Assembly: GCA_038093515.1 (NCBI GenBank)
Contig: JBBPSI010000030.1
Coordinates: 1-64,000, forward strand
From: Butyriboletus loyo
Lineage: Eukaryota; Basidiomycota; Agaricomycetes; Boletales; Boletaceae
Direction: 5' to 3'
DNA length: 64,000 bases
Under the pieces are notes generated by a model that ran no database searches, had not been told where the DNA came from, and was given only the letters and a program-made list of their open reading frames with translations. Below, piece by piece: positions 10,981 to 21,900 of this stretch (within the stretch, counting starts at the first letter, position 1; every line of letters begins with the position of its first letter). Both the position numbers and the translations under genes were made by a program.

Positions 10981-12538
10981 CCCGGGGGAGACAGAGCATA
11001 TGTGGATTATGACCCTTCTAACACTGCAACGCTATGTAGGTAGTTGGCGATTGTTTGTACAACACATTTCAGGACGGCATGTTGTTCCAAATCGGTGAGG
11101 GATCCGGATATGGTCGAACCTTGTGTTGATGGTTTTTTCATGTCGCTGCTAGGGGGCATCGCTTCCTCAGGTACTTGATCATTCGCACCGATTAGGGGTG
11201 CACTCATGCATGGCTATCCACTTGTGGCTGAAAGCAAAGGTCCTTGGGCACGTCGTACCATTCATCGATGCATTGCCTTTCGCAACAGGGGAATCACTGA
11301 GATAAGATAACAAATGCCATGGCAGTACAAGCATCGCCGACAAGCGTCAAATCGACATCACCCCTGTCTACCTGCGTAGATTGGGTAAGTCGTCATATAT
11401 AGTAAAGCAAAGGACTTCATACCCACTTTACTACAAAGGAGGAAGAAGCTCGGTCGGTAAACCGAACGATAGGGTACTAGATTAGAGACGCTTGCGCGTT
11501 CTTGCCATGTCGAAACGACTCGGAGGACATCCCTTGTTTTGTCTGAACCCGAGGACACAAGAGTGACGCGGGGGACACGTAATCGACCTGGCGCCTGCTT
11601 GTTCCTGGTTCCGCTCGGACTTGGGAATCGGATCACAGCCTCCGCCTACGGGTGGCGACACTAGTGAGCTGGTGTAGGCTATTAGTGTAGGCACTCAGGC
11701 CCAGGTGTGAAGGGGACGTACGCGGCGCCAGGTTTCCCATGAAGAGAATCCAACCTAAACGAGACGTCGCGGACGCGTTCAAATTGACTTTTTAGCCGAC
11801 GGTTGACTTGGCTGAACTGCCTTAGAAGTTCCGACCGGCTCTTGCAAGACAAATTGAAAGATTGTTGGGAGTCTATCAACCACTGAAACCGATGGCAGAG
11901 GTGGAGAATGACATGTTCCGCAAAGTGGCGCGGTAAGTATTGAACGGATCCAAAGAAGTTGCCGATTTGTGCACAGTCAACTGTATAATGACATTGGGAA
12001 TCGAAGATATAATCACTTGGCAAGTTATTGACTGTCCAACTGTCACTTGTACACCGCCGTACTGGCAAATTGGTGGATGCCGCAATAAATAAAATTGAGC
12101 TGCTTCAGCAATCCGCAAAATGACTGGCTGTGAGTTCAAAGGGATGAGGAAGGAGCCCAGGCGCTGGCAGTGCTGTCTGATGAAGTTCCACACATATTAG
12201 TGTCAGACATTAATACGCCCGCGATATTACACAGTAAACTGAATACAAATCGATGAATGAATGATGTAGATTCCAAGTAGGACCGAGTGCGAACTGTGGC
12301 AGATGCATTACACACAACAAAGACTGGCTGTGTTCCGTGGAATTTCTGATCCACTAAGGGGAGAGATAGCTATGCGTTATGATATATTCATAAGTAAAGA
12401 TGTTCAAATGTTGTCATGTACGGCGGATAAATAAAATGCAGTACCAGACGCCATGTTCGTGTCTAAGAGTCTCGGACTCTATGAGAGGAGTGGCAGATAT
12501 GCTGTAGCAATTTTCAAATCAGCGATGTGACTATTACC
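10981..12538. other. Gene-poor stretch upstream of the membrane protein / DUF6699 interval
   Basis: About 1.55 kb with only weak coding signal. A short ATG-initiated frame is noted separately at 11007-11207. A 128-codon open frame on the minus strand (11682-12068) encodes a mixed sequence with no family I know and lacks convincing splice partners, so it is not called as a gene. Confidence 0.4.
11007..11207 (-). CDS. Candidate small protein, 66 residues, unknown
   Basis: An ATG-initiated frame gives a polar N-terminal half (MSAPLIGANDQVPEEAMPP) and a more helical C-terminal half (LTDLEQHAVLKCVVQTIANY). The amino-acid mix looks protein-like, but length is short and no family is recognised. It could equally be an exon of something larger or a chance frame. 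Transcript or cross-species evidence is absent from what I can see. Confidence 0.2.
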   Translation of the reverse strand: MSAPLIGANDQVPEEAMPPSSDMKKPSTQGSTISGSLTDLEQHAVLKCVVQTIANYLHSVAVLEGS

Positions 12539-13090
12539 TCAATGACGCCGAGCGCGCCCATGAGCGTTAAAGTCTCTGGAAAGCGTCAAGACGACTTCCC
12601 ATCGGTTATTCCTAATCATGAGTGAGGACAGGCCCGCAAACATGGTGGTGTGGAGCAAGCAATCCATGCGACGTACACCACCACCGCGAGTGTGCTCAAA
12701 GTCGCGGGACGCCTCGCACCGTGCGTAGAACATGGCTTCGATGCGAGCACGCTGCACCGGCGACGTGCACTCCCATTCGAGCTGGGTGAGTGGTGCGTGG
12801 AGTCCTCTGTGTATCGCCGTAAGGACGTCCTCGATCGTCACTCCGGTAGGGTTATAGGCTGTGATAACCCAATCCTCCGAGAGGAGATCAGAGATGATGC
12901 GGAGAGACGTGACGCCGGGGTGTGTAATCAGCTGGGTCAGTTGGTGGGCTGAAATGGCTTGACCAGCTATGCGAGCGGCATGGCGGGGTGCGCGACGGAT
13001 GTCCCAGTCGACAAGAACTGGGCGGAAGTATGCAGTCCCAGTGGGAGATAAGGTGACAAGAGGACTGAGGCCCACTTGATGGTATTGCAT
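12539..13090 (-). CDS. DUF6699-like protein
   Basis: A single uninterrupted frame of 183 codons begins at a real ATG. The sequence contains FRPVLVDWDIRRAPRHAARI, THPGVTSLRIISDLLSEDWV, ITAYNPTGVTIEDVLTAIHR, a cysteine/arginine-rich stretch and GGVRRMDCLLHTTMFAGLSS. The order WDIR, pro-rich turn, ISD, xITxxNPxGVTxEDVLxAI and the late RR-D-L-FAGLS block matches the domain annotated DUF6699 in mushroom-forming fungi, where it occurs in large lineage-expanded families. Its function is not known. It is intronless, unlike its neighbours. Confidence 0.7.
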   Translation of the reverse strand: MQYHQVGLSPLVTLSPTGTAYFRPVLVDWDIRRAPRHAARIAGQAISAHQLTQLITHPGVTSLRIISDLLSEDWVITAYNPTGVTIEDVLTAIHRGLHAPLTQLEWECTSPVQRARIEAMFYARCEASRDFEHTRGGGVRRMDCLLHTTMFAGLSSLMIRNNRWEVVLTLSRDFNAHGRARRH

Positions 13091-14003
13091 CGTGCGCGAG
13101 GAATGCAGCGCAGGGTGGTAGTGAACTAGTTGTGAGAGGAGAGATCGAACGGATATTCCACCAACCTCAGCCTTTATGCACGGGGACAGTTATGACGAAT
13201 GTACCGCCATTCCGCCGAGCCTGAGACACGAAAGCCTTCTCGAATGGCGAATGTCATTGGGGCCGTTCGCCCGAGTGACTCTTGCCTTTGAAAGGACACC
13301 ATATATGATGACATCTTTCCCTATTAGTTAGGAAGGGACCCGACCCATAAAGGTATCAATCCCAAAACGGCTAGCACCCGCCATCGAACATTGGAACATT
13401 CCGTGGGCCATCCATTTCATGCCTCTTATAGCAGGGAGCTCATGAGGCGGCCGCAAGAAACACATCGCGTAAGCAAGTGCCGACTTGCTGTGTGCATCGG
13501 AGGCGGGGGTATGGAGTTGGTCAAAGTAAGCCACTTGTGGCAGGAATGAGGCCCAAACGGCGATCATTATCCAACAACGCCACTACTCAACGTGTCACGA
13601 CCGCGCGAGAAGCAGTCCTGAACCACATTATCAGATCTCATACGAGCGGGAGATGTCTGTGTGAAGGACGATATGAGTAACTGGTCTTGGAGTGGCAGCC
13701 CGACGAGCCAACTTAAGTTACCCTGTCCATAGACCCGCATTGCAAGGTACACAGATCGTCCAATGACATCGTGGGTTCGTTGGAGTGAGTGCCATGAATG
13801 AAAACAATTTGCTGCACTGCATTCGTACGTGGGAAATTCCTAGTCACAACTTCAACGAGCTAGCAATGCTCGATCCAAGTCAAATGCGGAGTCCCCAGAG
13901 ATCGAGGGAGAGAAAACAGAATCAACAAAGTCAGTCCGCTGAAGTATCACAAGGGTAACGAAGCGTCAAATACATGTTGGAATACCTAGACAAGACATTG
14001 ATC
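13091..14003. other. Intergenic stretch between DUF6699-like gene and membrane protein B
   Basis: About 0.9 kb. The left end should hold the promoter of the DUF6699-like gene. A short ATG-initiated frame is listed at 13328-13567. Otherwise I see nothing that I can name. Confidence 0.4.
13328..13567 (-). CDS. Candidate small protein, 79 residues, unknown
   Basis: An ATG-initiated frame contains QVAYFDQLHTPASDAHSKS and LAYAMCFLRPPHELPAIRG, a composition that looks coding rather than random. No family is recognised and no splice partner is obvious. It could be one exon of an unannotated gene on the minus strand or a chance frame. Confidence 0.2.
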   Translation of the reverse strand: MIAVWASFLPQVAYFDQLHTPASDAHSKSALAYAMCFLRPPHELPAIRGMKWMAHGMFQCSMAGASRFGIDTFMGRVPS

Positions 14004-14700
14004 CTATGACGGGGCGGGGTCATGATAAAGTACGTGTGTCGTCGCAAAAACCATCTCGTGCAACCCTTGGCGATGCTTGTGATGTCCTTCTTGCGTTGAT
14101 TGCGGAGCGTGAGGCATGGAGATCAGTAGTGAAATCCGGATATCCGATCCATTCGAAAGTTCAACTTGAGATATGTCGGTATCTCTCGATACAGAAGATA
14201 TTTGTGGGATTGGTTGGTGAAACAGATAGGTGATTTCAGGCGGCAGTCGGTTCAGTAGATGATGTCTCCAAAACGATACGGTCTGCACTGTCTGTATAGT
14301 CCGATGTGAACCGCGATTCTGAGCTGCCACTGGCTGTCAACAGAAAAATCAATTGCAAGGTCAGGTTGCACCCGAGAGATTTGCTTACTTTGACATCCAG
14401 CCAAGGGGGCGGCTGCTTATCAGGCATGGTCCAAACGTCCCATATCGTGGGCCGATGAAACCGTGGTGGGTCTCGAGGAGGATTTATCGCCAACATGGCG
14501 TCTATGGAGCGGCGTCTGGAGACGAGGCGATTCCAGACGAGAGCAGACGTCATGAAGATAGCAAAAATTGACAGGGCACTGACGAGGAAGCCGAAGAGGA
14601 GGGTCGACGTATTGCCGAGGGGGCTGGTAGCTGGACTCGTCGAGGACGGCGAGGACGGCGCTGTCGGCGATGGGGAAGCATGGGGCTGCGTGGTGGACAT
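14004..14700 (-). CDS. Uncharacterised single-pass membrane protein, family member B
   Basis: Second member of the family described at 10147-10980. The first exon (from ATG at 14700) encodes a Ser/Thr/Pro-rich N-terminus, one transmembrane helix (LLFGFLVSALSIFAIFMTSA), an RRR stop-transfer stretch and HRPTIWDVWTMPDKQPPPW. The intron follows WLDVK and the second exon opens with PVAAQNRG, the same position as in the other two members (PVTA, PVSA). The C-terminal half carries DIRISLLISMPHAP, equivalent to the LQVSVIITMP block, and then EMVFATTHV near the end. Topology is probably N-out/C-in by the positive-inside rule. Function is unknown. Confidence 0.72.
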
Positions 14701-14967
14701 GGTCGTCAAGGTCTGACCAGCGTGAGTGTTCTCGGCCAAAGTTGCATCAGGACAGCATTGGCTGGGACAGTCTGTTACGCCGATCTGTTTCACGCCTGTT
14801 CCTATTGGTCAGACTTGGCAGGGGACGTCACTTCTATATCCTTAGGCGCGCAATCACAAATATCGATTCACAGCGGTGTTACAGCAATTTCTGATGTGTA
14901 AATCTCTCGGGCGTAAATCGTATCACCATCCACCATCTGCCCACACTCACCAATTAGGTCCTACAAT

Positions 14968-16319
14968 CTAATTAAAGCGCCCATCCGACTCACCGTTGTA
15001 GTTCGCTCGTCTCGTTCTCCTCACATCCTCCATGAGACCCATCGTGTGTCTATCCAGCATCTCAACATACGGCTTTAAGCTCGTCTTCTCCCAGTCGGCA
15101 CCCTCTCCCGCAACGTCCAATTCCCGGAGTAACTGAGCAACTGTTGGAACACCACGTGGATCGAACCGGTCGATATTCGCTGGGTCCACGGGCACGCAGA
15201 CACGCCCTGTTTTTGGGTGAATGCAGAACGGTGCCTTGAGCAAGTGATTTCGGTGCTTGGAGACTTCGGCATCTAAACGAGGATAGGTGTATTGCAGGAT
15301 AATATCTTCCAATGCAAAGAAGAGACGTTGCTAAACAGCAAGCATCTCGTTGGACTGAGGAAAGGAAAAAGACTTGAATCGACTCACACGTTCGGTGCCT
15401 TCGGTTTTGTTGATGACAAGCGTGCCAAGCTCGTTCCACTTTTGCGTAGAAGGCCTACTAGGGTCTTTGGACCATTTCGTGCGAAGCGTCTCAACGGTTG
15501 CCTGGTCTGGAATTAGCTGGAGTAGTGTCTCCCAACCCTCTTCAGGGCCGAAACAATCTTGATCATCCAGGACCAGCGGATCGAACAACGTACGGAGGAT
15601 AGACAGAGCACTCCACAGTGATGGAGGGAGTGCTTTGTTGCTGATCCGGACATTCACTTTCTTCACCATCTCTTTCCCACCCTCGACCACTGTCAAAGCG
15701 CTGACGAGCGCTCTCCGCTGATCATCGGTCAGATCCATAGCTTGTGGGTCACTTATCCACAAATGTATCCCTCTCCGCCCAGAATAGACCCACAGAAGAT
15801 GACGGAAGCCAAATTGGTCAACAAGGGAGGAATGTAAAACTTTGACCGCGGCAGCGATAAAGCCCCAACAACGAGAACATATGTCTGCGGCGGAGCAACA
15901 CGTGCGAACGCCGTCGTAATCGGTCATATCAATATCAAACACAAGCTCACGTCTCTGTGGAGTGAACGCAGAAGGGCGAACGGTTTTTTTGTCGCGGGGC
16001 TGAGACTCGACCATCAGTTGCGAATTCCTCTGCGACCAAGGAGAACGCGCACTTTGGCGGAGTACACAGGACCGATCTCAAAACGAGTCGGGTTGAGTGC
16101 TAGGACTTGTTTTTTGAGATCTTCCGCGGTATTGAAGGAGTGGTATCGTAAATACACATCTCCCTGGAGAGTGAATGCAAACTCGCGATGCGTAAAGAGC
16201 TTGGTTGGGACGTGCTCGTGGTTCAACCAGGTGAATATCGAGTTGAATGGATAGAGCATCCTGTAAAACTGTAACATGACCTCTGGTGAGGTGTTGGTAT
16301 CATCTGTGGTGGATGACAT
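14968..16319 (-). CDS. PRI1: DNA primase small (catalytic) subunit
   Basis: This subunit synthesises RNA primers in the DNA polymerase alpha-primase complex. Three exons give about 430 residues. Exon 1 runs from MSSTTDD through FTWLNHEH and REFAFTLQGDVYLRYHSF to EIGPVYSAK; the intron then joins PRDKKTVRPSAF. The catalytic aspartates lie in RRELVFDIDMTDYD. The zinc-binding cysteines are in the CCSAADICSRCW region, and the nucleotide-binding motif is YSGRRGIHLWISD. The last intron, after KTEGTER, joins QRLFFALEDIILQYTYPRLD, followed by the conserved HLLKAPFCIHPKTGRVCVPV. All catalytic elements are present, and the protein has usual length. Confidence 0.95.
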
Positions 16320-16705
16320 GATCGAATGGAGACAAGTATCGCGTACGTGACGATATACGCGTGACGCTAATCACGTGCCTAGAGTCACACGCGAGCGGTA
16401 TCCGTGTAGTCGGCCCGTGTCTTCCGGCTCGCTACCCCCTCCTTCAGCGGAAGTAAACTAGGAGATGGCCTTCTCCGCAACGCCGTTATTACGAGGGACG
16501 CTAGCCAGGACAACTTCTCATTGATCGGTGACTTTCTGCTCTGTCCTACGCCATCCGGTGTCCTAGTACTTCAAGTTGATTGGTATGCAGATATATACTA
16601 TTCACATCTCAAAAATAGTTCTTATACCATCCTATCTCACGACTCTCTCCGTCGAGTATAAGTTTCCTATCCGTACATCCATTCTTCCAGCTTTCCACTC
16701 CTACC
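16320..16705. promoter_or_regulatory. Divergent promoter region PRI1 / malic enzyme
   Basis: A 386-bp region between divergent starts. An ATATATAC stretch near 16591 lies about 115 bp before the malic enzyme start. The primase side is GC-richer and shows paired ACGCG-type motifs (for example near 16341 and 16357) that resemble fungal MluI cell-cycle boxes; that reading is inference. Confidence 0.45.
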
Positions 16706-18833
16706 ATGACTATCGTACTCACCCCATACTGGTCTGCCGCAGATGGTGTTCAAATGCTCAAAGCAGAACCACAACGTAAGTCTACTTGTCCGTAGAGTCT
16801 GGTCATAGTATCCTTAGCGACGCGACACTAGCGACGCCGCCGCCCGCCGAGGGTCTCCTTCCCCCAGCGTTCTCTCGGGATATCCACTACCAGCGTATTT
16901 TGCTACAACTGCGCTCCAAGACGAGCGATATTGAAAAATACATCTTCCTCTCTCAATTGAAACACGCCAACGTGGATGCATTTTACCATCTTTGTATAGC
17001 CAATTTAAGTGTTCGTGGTGGAGTTGACGGCATTTCCTCGTGTTAATCGTCCTCGCAGGAGATCACACCCCTCATCTACACTCCAACCGTCGGAGACGCC
17101 TGCCTGCAGTATTCTCTGAATTTCAGGAGGCCCGAAGGCCTGGTACGTACCGATCTATCAGGATCTCATCTTTCGGCTGAGCACGCTACAGTTCATCTCC
17201 ATCAAAGACAAAGGCAAGATTGGAACTATCCTCTGCAATTGGACAGCTATAAATGATGCACGCATCAGCGTCGTGACTGATGGAAAGTCTATCTCTGCAT
17301 TCAACCCGGTAGTGCTGAACAACCCTATAGGCTCCCGTATCCTTGGTCTGGGCGACCTTGGATTGAATGGAATGCCCATCGCGATCGGCAAACTGTCACT
17401 CTATGTTGCCGGCGCTGGGTAACTATTCTCTTGGTCATCTACTGTATTTCTTACACTAATGATACTTCAGCATCCGCCCTTCATCTACGCTCCCAATCAC
17501 TCTCGATCTAGGGACGAACAACCAAACCTTTCTAGACGATCCACTGTACTTGGGTCTTCGCCAAAGGCGTGCTTCGGAGGCCGAGTACGACGACTTTATG
17601 GAAGAATTCATGACAGAAATATCTCGTCTGTACCCTAAACTCTTGGTCCAATTCGAGGTGGGTACTATATGCACGTCAAAATCGTTTATCCTCGTACGGA
17701 TGGTGCTGATGCCGAAAATTGCAGGATTTCTCCACAGACCATGCCTTCTCTTTCCTCTCCCGCTTCCGGCACCGTTCCCCCGTATTCAACGATGACATTC
17801 AAGGCACAGGTGCAGTTGTCTTGGCGGGTTTTCTCTCAGCCGCACGCCTTTCCCCTCTCCAGCCTAGTGAACATCGTATTCTCTTCTATGGGGCTGGATC
17901 CGCTGGCGTTGGAGTTGCTACTCGGTTGCTTAGCTTCTTTACTCTCAATGGCATGAGCGAGGAAGAAGCTCGTAGTCGCATCTGGCTCATCGACTCCAAG
18001 GGCCTCATCTATGACGGTCGTGACAATGTCGCAGAATATAAGAAAGGCAGGTCCTCATGCTGGCTCGGGACAGCATATCCAACTTATGTCATGTTGCTCG
18101 CAATTACCAGTCTTCTCCAGAAAAGATTACTCGGGTCCACCCATGACAGACCTGCTCGAAATAGTCCAGTATGTGAAGCCCACGGCCCTCATGGGTCTCT
18201 CGACCATCAAGGGTGCCTTCCCCGAAGCGGTTATCCGTCGTATGGCCTCACAGACCCCGCGGCCGATTATCTTTTCTCTTTCGAACCCTGTACAGCTTTC
18301 GGAATGCACTTTCTCCGAGGCTCTCCGAGCTAGCGGCGGAAGCGTGTTGTTTGCTTCTGGCTCACCTTTCCCCACGGAGACCTTCGGTGGGAGAAGGTGG
18401 GAACCCGGTCAGGGGAACAATATGTACATCTTCCCGGGTACGTCACTGTCGGCGTTTTGCATGCATTTAAGCCATGCCTGACGGTTGCATGGACTAGGTC
18501 TTGGTCTGGGCTCGATCCTCTGTCGCGCGTCATCCGTAACGGATAACATGGTGGAAGCATCGGCGATTGGGCTTGCGAACTCGCTCTCTTGGGACGAGCG
18601 TGCATTGGAGCTCATTTACCCTCGCATCCAGCGTATCCGCGAGATCAGTGCACAGATCGCAGTTCGCGTCATTCGCGCTGCACAAGCAGCGGTCAGTTGC
18701 TAGCTCGGTTTCCTGAACCGAATACCTACCAACTGATCATTATTTCCAGGATGTCGACCGTTCGTCGGACCTCAGGAAACTGACGGACGAAGAACTGCTT
18801 AAATTTATCCAAAACAAGATGTGGAATCCCTAG
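16706..18833 (+). CDS. MAE1: Malic enzyme (oxidative decarboxylation of malate to pyruvate)
   Basis: The enzyme converts malate to pyruvate and CO2 with NAD(P)+, normally in mitochondria in fungi. About nine exons splice to a near-complete protein: KYIFLSQLKHANVDAFYHLC, EITPLIYTPTVGDACLQYS with the catalytic tyrosine, RRPEGL then FISIKDKGKIGTILCNW, GSRILGLGDLGLNGMPIAIG, SRLYPKLLVQFEDF with the catalytic lysine, VFNDDIQGTGAVV with metal-binding acidic residues, ILFYGAGSAGVGVATRLL for NAD(P), and the end DEELLKFIQNKMWNP. The N-terminus is uncertain: an intron from about 16734 to 16783 gives the best join. Between VVTDGK and GSRILG about 16 in-frame residues have no family counterpart. Confidence 0.88.
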
Positions 18834-18926
18834 TGAAGGAAAAAGGTGTATCCCATGAATTCCCACTATGGTTTTCTGAGTTGATAATTGGTTTCTGAAA
18901 TGTGACACATGTGGGATATTTGGCTT

Positions 18927-21900
18927 CTAGACACCTGCCAACTTCTTTAACACGGAAAATTCTTTATGACCAGTTGCATGGCAGAGGGAATTGAATTGGG
19001 ATTTGGAGTCCGCCAAGAGGGTCGCTGGGCGATCAAACTCTACGATGCGGCCTTCATCCAGGAGCATCACCTACGAATACCGCTTAATTGAAAAGAAAAC
19101 TCTGTCCACGGACGACTTACCCGATCATAATCGATGACAGTACGAAGTCGATGTGCAATAGTGAGTATCGTGCTAGAAGCAAACTCACTGCCATCGCGCG
19201 TTTTAGTCGCAATGAAGCCAAAAAGACAGTAATGAACTCACTGTCGGATCGTTTTGCTGATAAGCTCGTCGGTCGCATAATCGACGCTCGCAGTAGCCTG
19301 TACAAACGGTCATGTATCAGGCCTCGATGCGCTTGCATACCAACTAAAACACCTACTTCGTCCATGACCAGCACCTTGGAACGTTTCAGGATTGCTCTGG
19401 CCATGCACAGAAGCTGCTTTTCGCTGAGTTTCGCCAACATAAGCTATGAAGGTGGGATTCTCGAACCAACGGATACGTACCCAGCGGAAAAGTTATCACC
19501 ACCTTCAGAAACAGGGGAATCGAGGTTCCGGAAAACATTGACATTGATCGTCTCTGGTGTCTCTTCGGGAACGTCTTCAGACGGGATCAAATGCACGCGA
19601 CGGAGGGCTTCAAACTTTGATAGAAATGTTCACCCTCTGCTATGAAAAGAAGATTACAAATGTCACCCACAATGTCCGCGTCTTCATATTCATTGAATAC
19701 GTCCAAGGTAGACCGTAATGTTCCACTCAAAATCGTAGGGTCCTCTGCATCAAAGGTTAAGCTTTTAAGGTGCATTCAATGCGGGTTAATGTGCCATGTA
19801 CTCACGAGGTATGATCGTGATTTTGCTTCGCAAGTCAGTTAAACCAATCGTTGAAACGTCAACGCCATCGATAACGATTTTGCCTTCCGTCGCTTCCACG
19901 AATCGGAAGAACGAGAGCGCGAGCGTACTCTTTCCGGAACCAGTCCTGCCTAGTATACCAATCTACATTCCACAGAATCAGCAAGAAGCGCGCCGGCTGT
20001 TGTCCATAACGCTGCGGTACCTTTTCACCGGGTTGTACCTCAAAGTTCAGACGATGTAGTACGTTGGGAAGTTCGGGCTACATACAAAGTTTCGTCACTG
20101 TTATCTGACGAAGAAAGGCAGACGCACAGCATATCGAATAACCAGGTCCTCGCATTTGATGTGACCATTCTCTGGCCAAGACGCATCAGGCCGGGGCTCT
20201 ACGAACTCGGGCGGTTCACGTTTCAGCTCAGAGTATTCCTTGACACGCTCGAGAGCAACCTTGTCTGAGGTCAATAAATGTCATCAAGATAAAGATCTGC
20301 AATGCTAACCATGGATTGTTCGAGTGCGACAAAGCGTCGCACAAGGAACAAGAGCTACAGCGAACAACACGATCAGTCATAACTGCAGACAACCTGACTA
20401 GAGATTTGACGCACGTTATGAGTTATGCTGGAAGCAAAAGATAGGGCAAATCCAGCCAAGGCTGCAGATATGCTCGGATAGAACACTGCAACCGCACCAG
20501 TCAAACCAATCACAAGACTCGAGAGCAGATTGAATCGCATAGAAAGCCAGCGATTTACTTGAGAATATCGTCAGCAATTCTGGACGTCTTCTAGGCCTAC
20601 CAGTGCCCACCTCCCCACATCCAGTAATAAGGGTTTGCGTTCTGAGCGTACAGCAAACGTAAATGGACATCAAATGCACTCATCGATGAATTACTCACAG
20701 TATCAATACAGCGGATCATGTCACGCAAGAACTTCGACGACGCCCCAAAGGCACGTAAGATCGCAACGCCGGCAATGGTCTCTCCATAGATCGAATACAA
20801 TGGCGACCGGGTCACAGAGTCTTCAAATTACTGAATTAGATGTAAGATTCGAACAAAGTCGTGAAGCCCCTACCAAGACGTCTCATATCTCGTGCTGTCT
20901 GACCGTACACCTTGGCCACTGGGGGTCCATCAGTTTGGTTGACCATTACGACACCAAGATTCCCCACCGTTATAGTAGACATAGCCGAGGACCAAAGCCG
21001 CAATAATGAAGGGGGGGCCACCCACGACGCTAATCGTGATAATGATGGTCGTCGCCGCCAAACCATAGACAATGCTACGTCCAAAGTTGTCAGACATAGA
21101 ACTGTCGATTCCTAGAGAAAAAACAAATGCGATGGGTATTCCAGAACATGGAAAACTGTCATACCCTCGAAATCCTTCCCAAATCGGTTCAGAAGACGGC
21201 CACGGGACACGGTATCATGGAAGCGAATGTTGGCGAACAGAACAGTTTCCAGCAACCCTGTCATCCGCGTGAGTAAAGAGCGAGATCCTCGGGATAATGT
21301 CCTCACTCTTGTAGAGGATAGTCGATGCATTGATAGAACCAGTGTCTGCGCAATATAGTCAGCATTGGAGCATTGTCACCGATAACCACGACTTACAGAG
21401 AATATAAAATCGAAACACGTTCAGGAAGAGCCCTGGGATGACATCAATTGGCGAAGGCCCATGTATTCCTGTACTTACCAAAGATTGAGACCTACAACTT
21501 GTGTCAGAAAACGATTCAGCATGAGCTATAAACCTCATACCGCAGCATAGATAACGATATAATACACTGGTCCATTGCGCTCGGCTTCGGCAGGATCGGC
21601 ACCAGACCACGTCCTAATGAAGGATATGAGCATCGCAAAAGTCACCTCAACCTGAATGTTCAAACCTACTTAAGCCACCAATTCTCCACGACCGGATTCA
21701 ATGCTCCGAGTAGAAGGGAAAGGCTGAAGATGATCCAGTATGTGTACCCTCCACAGGCTTTGATGTACGTCTCCCAAATATCCCGGCTGATATGGCCGAC
21801 CGCGCGCTTCTCCTCCTCGATCAACTTGCGCGGAGATTTCTTCTTCTCTGGTTCTGGCTTGTTTTCTTCAGTCGTGAGAGCAGTTGAACTTGTCTCGGAA

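Noticed and set aside
11682..12193. 128-codon minus-strand frame in the 11-12.5 kb gap
   Set aside because: Composition is partly protein-like, but no family, no partner exons and no supporting start context; left as unexplained.
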